In this document: positions 32,890 through 38,522 of the stretch, one piece after another
How positions within the stretch are numbered: position 1 is the first letter of the stretch
Layout: every line of letters starts with the position of its first letter
NCBI GenBank assembly: GCA_902514295.1
Contig: CABXQE010000011.1
Coordinates: 1 to 38,522 of the forward strand
DNA length: 38,522 nucleotides
Direction of reading: 5' to 3'
Origin: an uncultured SAR86 cluster bacterium
Lineage (GTDB): Bacteria; Pseudomonadota; Gammaproteobacteria; Magnimaribacterales; Magnimaribacteraceae
The notes under the pieces: model-generated
The model's database searches: none
What the model was told of the DNA's origin: nothing
Seen by the model: only the letters and a program-made list of their open reading frames with translations
Program-made: the position numbers and the translations under genes

Positions 32890-34017
32890 TTAGAACTTAG
32901 TAAATTTATCTAAATGGAAATCTGCATTTCCGAACTGTGAGTCAATAACAAGTAATCTCTTGAAAAAGTGACCTACTCTTAACTCTTCCGTTACACCCAT
33001 ACCTCCATGTAGCTGAACAGCATTTTCACCAACAAAGATCCCTGATTTCCCTATTAAATGCTTCAAGGCGTGAATAGTTCTTTGAGCCATAGATGGATCT
33101 TGAATAGTTTCCATAGTTGCTCTAAACAAAAGAGACTTGCATTGCTCATATTCCATAAACATATCTACCATTCTGTGTTGCAAAACCTGAAAATCAGAGA
33201 GGGGTTGATCAAATTGTTCTCTTTGTTGGGTGTATTCAACAGTGTCTTTGTAAAGAACCTCCATTGCACCTACAGCTTCAGCGCATAGAGCCAGAATTGC
33301 ATTATTAGTTATAGTTCTAAGGATACTGAAGCCTTTATCTGGGTCACCTATCATTCTTTCTGAGTTAACCTCTACATTATCAAAAGTTATCTCTGAAGCT
33401 CTTAAACCATCAACAGTAGGAAAGTTATTTCTTTCTAATCCTTTGGAGTCAGAATCAACTAAAAATAAGGTAATTCCTTCTTCATCGACTTGACCACCAT
33501 TTGTTCTTGTAACAACAACAAGATGATCGGCAGATTCTGCATTTAGTACCATGGACTTTTGGCCGTTGATAATATACTTCTCTCCTTCTTTACGAGCTGA
33601 TGTGGCTACATCTTCTAGATCAAAACGACTTTGCTGTTCCGCATAAGCCAAAGTGATTTGCTTTGAGCCCTCAATCAGGCTAGATAACATCTCGTTCTTT
33701 AATTCTTCCGATCCACCCATTTGGATGGCGCCTCCGCCAAGCACAATATTTGCAAGGAATGGTTCTAATACAAGACCCTTTCCAAATTGTTCCATTATGA
33801 CAAGAGTGTCTATTTGGTTGCCGCCAAAGCCTCCAACTTCTTCAGTAAAGGGAAGTCCTAACCAGCCTAGTTCAGCCATAGAATTCCAGTAATCTTTACT
33901 GTAACCAGGGTCTTGGGAGCTTAGTTTAACCCTTTTAGGGAGGTCATAATTCTCTTGCACAAAACGCTCAACGCTTTGTTGGATCATCTTTTGTTCTTCT
34001 GATAATTCAAAATTCAT
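32890..34017 (-). CDS. Acyl-CoA dehydrogenase (second subunit of a likely heteromer)
   Basis: A 375-residue flavoprotein that would introduce a double bond next to the CoA thioester. Seen: N-terminal helices (LSEEQKMIQQSVERFVQENY), AYAEQQSRFD, the middle beta domain (YIINGQKSMVLNAESADHL) and the C-terminal HALKHLIGKSG and QLHGGMGVTEE. Its start overlaps the other acyl-CoA dehydrogenase gene by 4 bases. Adjacent coupled pairs of this kind form alpha2beta2 enzymes in bacterial steroid side-chain breakdown, so a bulky acyl-CoA is a plausible substrate. That is an inference. Its last codons are duplicated at 31655-31702. Confidence 0.9.
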   Translation of the reverse strand: MNFELSEEQKMIQQSVERFVQENYDLPKRVKLSSQDPGYSKDYWNSMAELGWLGLPFTEEVGGFGGNQIDTLVIMEQFGKGLVLEPFLANIVLGGGAIQMGGSEELKNEMLSSLIEGSKQITLAYAEQQSRFDLEDVATSARKEGEKYIINGQKSMVLNAESADHLVVVTRTNGGQVDEEGITLFLVDSDSKGLERNNFPTVDGLRASEITFDNVEVNSERMIGDPDKGFSILRTITNNAILALCAEAVGAMEVLYKDTVEYTQQREQFDQPLSDFQVLQHRMVDMFMEYEQCKSLLFRATMETIQDPSMAQRTIHALKHLIGKSGIFVGENAVQLHGGMGVTEELRVGHFFKRLLVIDSQFGNADFHLDKFTKF

Positions 34018-35186
34018 TTCTTAGACCCCTTAGTAAGTCCTAGAACTTTCTTAGCAATGACATCTTTTTGAACTTCGCTAGCACCCCCGTAGATTGTGAA
34101 ATATCTACTATTTAAATAGCCTCCAGTACCTCCTTTGGCAAAAGGGTATCCAACTCCTCCATCACCCCATGCGGGAGAATAAATACCACTAGCCTCAACA
34201 GTAAGTTTTTGGATCTTTTGTTTTATTTCAGTTCCTTTTAATTTAAGAATTGAAGATTCAGGACCTAGTTCTTCTCCTGCTGCAGCATTGGCTAAACTTC
34301 TAAGTTCAGTGTATTCAGTGGCCATTAAATCGATCTCTAACTCTGCTACTTTGGATTTATAACTTGAATCATCCATTAAGGTTCCGTTGCCTCTTTGAAC
34401 TGAGCGTGCATTGTCTTTAAGTTGTTCAACTTCTACTAAAGATCTTGAAAGACCGGCAAGTCCAGTCCTTTCATGCTCCAATAAGCCTTTCGCGTATGTC
34501 CAACCTTTTCCTTCTTCTCCTATTCTGTTTTCAACTGGAACTTTTACATCAGTGAAGTGAACTGTATTAACAGTGTGGGAGCCTCCAAGCGTAATAATAG
34601 GCTTTACTTCAATACCTTCTTGTTTCATTGGAAATAAGAGAAATGTAATACCTTGTTGTTTGATACCGGAATCATCCGTTCTTGTTAAACAAAAGATCCA
34701 ATCAGCTACATGGGCTAAAGTTGTCCACATTTTTGAGCCATTGACAGTGTAGTATGTACCATCTTCCGAAAGAACGGCTTTTGTTTTTAAATTTGCTAAA
34801 TCAGATCCTGCTCCGGGTTCCGAGTACCCCTGGCACCAGTTGACTTTCCTATCTCTAATATCTGGCATAAATCTTTCTTGTTGCTCTTCCGAGCCGTATG
34901 ACATAAGAATTGGGGCCAGCATTCCTAGACCGAAAGGCAGGTCAAAAGGTATTGCGGCTCTAGCAGTTTCTTGTTCCCAAATATAATGTTGAGTAGGAGT
35001 CCAACCAGGACCACCAAATTTTGCAGGCCATTTAGGAACATCCCAACCACCTTTTTCTCTGGCCTTTTTAAACCAACCTAAACGCCAAGAGAAGTAGTCT
35101 TCTCCGTCTTTCATTTTATTTTCATCAAAGAAAGCTTTGACTTCATCTCTAAAAGCTAAGTCTTCTGAACTAAGTTCTATATCCAT
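34014..35186 (-). CDS. Acyl-CoA dehydrogenase (first subunit of a likely heteromer)
   Basis: A 390-residue acyl-CoA dehydrogenase. Seen: WPAKFGGPGWTPTQHYIWEQ in the N-terminal domain, CQGYSEPGAGSDLANLKTKA, the flavin-binding VNGSKMWTTLAHVADW, and the C-terminal YGGASEVQKDVIAKKVLGL. It is first in a minus-strand group followed, by overlap and short gap, by the other dehydrogenase and a serine hydrolase. A TTGAAA (35218-35223) with a weak ATAAAT at 17 bases lies just upstream, leaving only 8 bases to the ATG, and no Shine-Dalgarno is visible. Confidence 0.92.
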   Translation of the reverse strand: MDIELSSEDLAFRDEVKAFFDENKMKDGEDYFSWRLGWFKKAREKGGWDVPKWPAKFGGPGWTPTQHYIWEQETARAAIPFDLPFGLGMLAPILMSYGSEEQQERFMPDIRDRKVNWCQGYSEPGAGSDLANLKTKAVLSEDGTYYTVNGSKMWTTLAHVADWIFCLTRTDDSGIKQQGITFLLFPMKQEGIEVKPIITLGGSHTVNTVHFTDVKVPVENRIGEEGKGWTYAKGLLEHERTGLAGLSRSLVEVEQLKDNARSVQRGNGTLMDDSSYKSKVAELEIDLMATEYTELRSLANAAAGEELGPESSILKLKGTEIKQKIQKLTVEASGIYSPAWGDGGVGYPFAKGGTGGYLNSRYFTIYGGASEVQKDVIAKKVLGLTKGSKK

Positions 35187-35302
35187 AATTATCTATTTAT
35201 CTTTTTTGTATAAGGAGTTTCAATATTAATTGCTTTTAAAGATTAAAGCTATGTGAAAAAAAGGGAATATCTAGTTCTTTTATCTATATAAATTTTTTCT
35301 GA

Positions 35303-35308
35303 TATAGT
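35303..35308 (+). promoter_or_regulatory. -10 box TATAGT, 6 bases before a small gene
   Basis: TATAGT ends 6 bases before the ATG at 35315, so the transcript would start at about the A of the ATG (leaderless). The spacing is the same as for the gene at 18596. A candidate -35 (TTTATC-like near 35280) is poor. Confidence 0.4.
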
Positions 35309-35314
35309 CTTGTT

Positions 35315-35491
35315 ATGGATTCTTTAATGTTAGTAGCTTTAGTTTCTTTAGTTTTATTTCTGTTCCTATATAAGCAGATATTAGATCTAAAAAAAGAATT
35401 ACAAACGGAAAAAAATAATATTAAAGAGTTGGAAGAGAAACTTGTTGCTTTAATAGACAAAGATTATGGCTTCTCAGAAGACCGATATTAG
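35315..35491 (+). CDS. 58-residue membrane-anchored coiled-coil protein
   Basis: An open frame of 58 codons: one hydrophobic segment (residues about 3-19, Leu/Val/Phe) followed by a heptad-like charged region (LDLKKELQTEKNNIKELEEK, about 23-42) expected to form a coiled coil, and an acidic tail. This domain order resembles small inner-membrane scaffolds such as phage-shock-type or divisome-associated peptides, but no family was recognised. It has a TATAGT promoter box at leaderless distance and no ribosome site. It fills most of the 394-base gap between divergent metabolic genes, which supports its being real. Confidence 0.55.
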   Translation: MDSLMLVALVSLVLFLFLYKQILDLKKELQTEKNNIKELEEKLVALIDKDYGFSEDRY

Positions 35492-35580
35492 TTAAAGATA
35501 CAAGGAAGTTAGGTTTGTTAAAATTAGCCTTTTTAAGAAGGAAGGGATATTTATAAATTAGTTTTAGATAAGAGGTAATC

Positions 35581-36372
35581 ATGAAACCAGTATGTTTAGT
35601 ATTAGGAGCGGGAGCAGGAATAGGCGGAACCGTTGCAGCAAAATTTGCCAGTGAGGGATACCACTCTTATTTATGCAGAAGATCAGATCAAGAAGGATTA
35701 GATAGATTAATTAAAGGAATAGAGGACTCTGGCGGATCTGCATCAGGTTCTTTGCTGAATGCAATAGAAGAAGATGTTCTAGAGGAATTAATTACTAAAG
35801 TAGAATCAGATGTAGGCCCTATAGAAGTTCTGGTGTATAACTTAGGTGCGCAGACTGGCATGAAACTCCTTAGTCAGACTACACATAAAGAGTTTGAATG
35901 GGGATGGAGAATGGCAAGTTTCGGACTTTTCAGGGTTGCTAAGGTTTTATGCCCTATTATGGCCGAAAGAGGAAAGGGAACCTTTTTAGTAACATCTGCA
36001 ACAGCAGCGATGAGAGGAAACGCAACGCAGCATTCTCATGCAGCCGCTATGGGAGCAAGAAGAATGTTGTGCCAGTCGCTGAATGCTGAATTTTCTTCTA
36101 AAGGAATACATGTAGCTCACATAGTTGTAGATGGTGCGGTAGATGCTCCAGATACTCTAGGAAAGATGCTTGGACCTGAAATGTATCAACAATTAAGAGA
36201 AACTAAAGGAATGGAACATGATGGTCTTTTGCTTCCTAAAGAGATAGCTGAAACTTATTTTCATCTAGCTCAACAACATCGATCAGCGTGGACTCATGAG
36301 CTAGATTTAAGAGCCTTCTCAGACTTGGCTTGGTGGAACCATGCCAGTTCGCTTGCTATTCTTGAAGATTAA
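35581..36372 (+). CDS. Short-chain dehydrogenase/reductase without the canonical Tyr/Lys pair
   Basis: A 263-residue SDR-fold protein. The nucleotide-binding motif GAGAGIGG is at 9-16 and the central YNLGAQTG matches NNAG-type. Catalytic-region Ser139 (VTSATAAM) is present, but the expected Tyr-x-x-x-Lys is H153-A-A-A-M157, so the Tyr and the Lys are both missing. The end (QQHRSAWTHELDLRAF) belongs to a recognisable SDR subfamily in which the Tyr is often Phe. A strong ribosome site AGAGGT precedes the ATG. It converges with the 2OG oxygenase, sharing 4 bases. It may bind NAD(P) without classical reductase activity. Confidence 0.85.
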   Translation: MKPVCLVLGAGAGIGGTVAAKFASEGYHSYLCRRSDQEGLDRLIKGIEDSGGSASGSLLNAIEEDVLEELITKVESDVGPIEVLVYNLGAQTGMKLLSQTTHKEFEWGWRMASFGLFRVAKVLCPIMAERGKGTFLVTSATAAMRGNATQHSHAAAMGARRMLCQSLNAEFSSKGIHVAHIVVDGAVDAPDTLGKMLGPEMYQQLRETKGMEHDGLLLPKEIAETYFHLAQQHRSAWTHELDLRAFSDLAWWNHASSLAILED

Positions 36373-37310
36373 GCTCTAAACCTACTTATTTGGATATCTT
36401 CTTCCCCTAAGTCAGTGTAGTTATCGTCGACTCTGCCTTGAATATATTCTTTCCAAGTGAAAGGTACGTACTTAGGATCTTTATCTAAAATTTGCTCTAA
36501 TGGTTGTATTACAGCATCTCTTTTGGGGTTATAAAAATAAGGAGTGCTATATCTGGCTTTTTTAGTTCTTTTAGTCACTCTATGAATTGCAGCTACATAC
36601 TTATCGTTGGTCCAAACTTGCATAGCATCACCTAAGTTCACTACTATCGTATCGGCTTCAGGTTCTATATCAATCCAACCAAATTCTTTCGATTTAGTTT
36701 GCAAACCACCCGTCATATCTTGAAGTAAAAGAGTAAGTATTCCTGGATCAGTATGATGGTGCAAGGCCATGTCTCCTAAATTAGTAATTTTATTTCTAGT
36801 ACTTTCTTCTAAAGGATCTTCTACTGGATAGAAGTTTAATCTGGCATTGCTAGTTGAACCTTCTCCATTAGGAAGCTTAGTATTGTTTGAATTTAAATTT
36901 AAGAAAATAAGTTGTAGTGTTTCTTCAGCTACCTGAGATGCTTTTGAAAAGAAAGTTTCCATTGTGGATCTAAATTCACTATTTTCTGGCCACTGATTTA
37001 AGTCTTCTCCATTTAACTTAGGATACATGAAGTCAAAAACTTCCTTTAAATCTCTTTTTTGTTTGGTTAACTCTCTATCGTAATAACCAAGTGGTATGGT
37101 CTCGGTTCTTATAATTTTTAATTTTTCTTCTCTTGGTTGATTAAAAAACCATTTAGACATCTGCCACATATCATCTATTTCTTTTTGCATACCATGATTT
37201 TTCAATAGAAAAAAACCATGATCTTTACATGCTAAATCTAAAAGCTTCAGCTGTGAGGCATCACTTCCGGCCTTTTGTAAATCTATTGTAGGTACATTAG
37301 CTTGATTCAT
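36369..37310 (-). CDS. 2-oxoglutarate/Fe(II) oxygenase, isopenicillin-N-synthase-like
   Basis: About 313 residues of the DIOX_N plus 2OG-FeII_Oxy type, cytoplasmic. The start ATG at 37310 is preferred to that at 37349, since it overlaps the amidase gene by only 14 bases and gives the standard N-terminus (VPTIDLQKAG). Seen: H186-x-D188 in HHHTDPG, H243 in AIHRV, and R253-x-S255 in ARYS for 2-oxoglutarate. GFFLLKNHG is the usual DIOX_N motif. It is coupled to the upstream amidase, so hydrolysis and oxidation of an amide compound may be linked. The substrate is unknown. Confidence 0.9.
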   Translation of the reverse strand: MNQANVPTIDLQKAGSDASQLKLLDLACKDHGFFLLKNHGMQKEIDDMWQMSKWFFNQPREEKLKIIRTETIPLGYYDRELTKQKRDLKEVFDFMYPKLNGEDLNQWPENSEFRSTMETFFSKASQVAEETLQLIFLNLNSNNTKLPNGEGSTSNARLNFYPVEDPLEESTRNKITNLGDMALHHHTDPGILTLLLQDMTGGLQTKSKEFGWIDIEPEADTIVVNLGDAMQVWTNDKYVAAIHRVTKRTKKARYSTPYFYNPKRDAVIQPLEQILDKDPKYVPFTWKEYIQGRVDDNYTDLGEEDIQISRFRA

Positions 37311-38522
37311 GGTCAGCTGCTCTATCAGAGAAATTAATAACACTTTCAAAGGAATGCATAGCTTTTAGAACATCTAAGTCTTGGCGCTGACCCCCAATAA
37401 TTTGGATAGCGACAGGAACATTAGAGGTAGAACTAACGCCCACAGGAATAGTGCCTGCAGGATTACGAGTCATATTAATTCCCATTGTAAAGTCTACCCA
37501 TGAAGGAGTTTCCTCTCCGTTAACAGTCCCGTCTCCTTCTATTTTAGGCGCTTGACCGCATGTTCCTGGTGTGATGATTAAAGGAGATTCTTTAAAGGAC
37601 TCTTCTAATTGAAGGCCAAACTTATGACAAGCATCTATTGAAGAAGCGTAAGAAGCTCCGTCCATTTTCATGCCCATTTCTATAAACATTCTTAGAAGAG
37701 GGTCAATTTTTTCATATTCATCTGTTCCTACAAGGTGCTGTTGTCTTCTCGCACAAGCACACGCCCAAAAAACCATCCAAGCATCTACAGGGTTTTCATC
37801 CCAGATTTTATCTTTTTCAATGATAGTTACCCCAGCATCTTCTAGTGACTTTACTGCTTTTTCACAGATTCCTAGCACTTCTTTATCTACCGTAGAAAAT
37901 CCCATGGTAGGCGACCATATAGCAGTTTTTGGTAAATCCCCGCTTAACTGCTTCGACCAGTTAGGGTTGTCTCCTTCAAGAGAGAAAATATCACTTGGAT
38001 CTGCTCCTACAGAAGCATCTAAAGCAAGTGCAGTGTCTGCAGTAGTATTTGCCATAGGTCCTTTTACAGTTAATAAACCTGACCCTGGTGGTTTAGGGCC
38101 TCCGTTAGGAATTCTTCCTTGTGAAGTTTTAATCCCACTTAAACCGCCCAATACAGAAGGAATTCTTATCGACCCACCTCCGTCAGAACCAGTACCTAGA
38201 GGAATCATTCCAGAACATAGGGCAGCTGAGGTTCCTCCAGAAGATCCGCCCGGAGAATATTCAAGATTCCAAGGGTTTTTAGTAGACCCAAAAGGAGCAT
38301 TGTCTGTTTTACCTTTATGCCCAAATTCAGGCGTATTTGTTTTGCCTAAAATAATACATCCTTGATCTCTTAGTCTTTTTACTAGGATAGAATCTTCTTC
38401 AGCTGGATTATCATTGACGTGTAGTTCTGAGCCGTAAGTTGTCACAAAACCCTTTGCATCTTCAAGGTCTTTAACTCCTATAGGAATGCCAGCTAATAAG
38501 CCTACATCTTCTCCATCAGAGA
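37297..38522 (-). CDS. Amidase (amidase signature family), 5' end cut by the window
   Basis: A Ser-cisSer-Lys amidase of the amidase signature family that hydrolyses amide bonds. The frame stays open to the end of the window, so the N-terminus is missing. Seen: LLAGIPIGVKDLEDAKGFVT with the catalytic Lys (near 38475), the Gly/Ser-rich signature around SPGGSSGGTSAAL, and TGSDGGGSIRIPS with the nucleophile and cis-Ser. About 408 residues are visible, with the usual C-terminus (VPVAIQIIGG). A GTG at 38445 is an internal codon, not the start. Its stop overlaps the 2OG oxygenase start, so the two are probably coupled. Confidence 0.93.
   Translation of the reverse strand, partial: SDGEDVGLLAGIPIGVKDLEDAKGFVTTYGSELHVNDNPAEEDSILVKRLRDQGCIILGKTNTPEFGHKGKTDNAPFGSTKNPWNLEYSPGGSSGGTSAALCSGMIPLGTGSDGGGSIRIPSVLGGLSGIKTSQGRIPNGGPKPPGSGLLTVKGPMANTTADTALALDASVGADPSDIFSLEGDNPNWSKQLSGDLPKTAIWSPTMGFSTVDKEVLGICEKAVKSLEDAGVTIIEKDKIWDENPVDAWMVFWACACARRQQHLVGTDEYEKIDPLLRMFIEMGMKMDGASYASSIDACHKFGLQLEESFKESPLIITPGTCGQAPKIEGDGTVNGEETPSWVDFTMGINMTRNPAGTIPVGVSSTSNVPVAIQIIGGQRQDLDVLKAMHSFESVINFSDRAADHESS

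Noticed and set aside
37670-38365. Long plus-strand open frame of 231 codons
   Set aside because: It lies wholly antisense to the amidase, which has clear catalytic motifs; its composition (Pro/Ser-rich) is that of a mirror frame.

Overview
The window looks like a chromosomal segment of an AT-rich, streamlined gammaproteobacterium, most probably a marine heterotroph of the SAR86 type. This is inferred from gene order and content, not from a search. The evidence is the fis-purH-purD cluster, rsmE-gshB-ruvX followed by dnaG-rpoD and a CAU-anticodon tRNA, a trpG-trpD-trpC block, coq7, short intergenic spaces, frequent 1-8 base overlaps, and an accessory half rich in PhyH-type dioxygenases, acyl-CoA dehydrogenases and beta-lactamase-fold serine hydrolases.

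Layout. 1-2720 (+): 3' part of trpG, then trpD and trpC, a 41-residue membrane protein and a YbjQ-family protein, all overlapping or nearly so. 2763-7144 (-): fis, purH, purD, coq7 in one direction, then two tandem RRM RNA-binding proteins with their own promoter and a 5' hairpin. 7518-13480 (+): rsmE, gshB, ruvX, dnaG, rpoD and a tRNA (CAU). 13493-18457: a YeiH-type transporter, a minus-strand group (PhyH dioxygenase, GH5-like glycosidase, small secreted Cys protein), an alpha/beta hydrolase and a predicted outer-membrane barrel protein.

18462-20558 is the most interesting part. An intact tRNA-Lys(CUU) is followed 1.8 kb later by an exact 49-base copy of its 3' part. Between the copies lie a PD-(D/E)xK nuclease-like gene, two lipoprotein genes and a 59-residue minus-strand gene. 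Two different sets of four direct repeats sit on either side of the distal copy, and a terminator-like hairpin follows each copy. This reads as an integrated tRNA-targeted mini-island without an integrase of its own, whose main cargo is a lone candidate nuclease.

20559-38522 is a metabolic accessory region: a CMD/AhpD-like protein, a DUF885 metallohydrolase-like protein, DUF952, a serine hydrolase, a cyclase-family hydrolase, two tandem PhyH dioxygenases, an alpha/beta hydrolase, a GlcD-like FAD oxidase, a bicupin lipoprotein, another serine hydrolase bounded by a duplicated acyl-CoA dehydrogenase tail, a pair of acyl-CoA dehydrogenases, an SDR lacking the usual Tyr/Lys, an IPNS-like 2OG oxygenase and an amidase cut by the window end. 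Together these suggest oxidation and hydrolysis of lipid-like or aromatic/amide organic matter, but no substrate can be read from the sequence.
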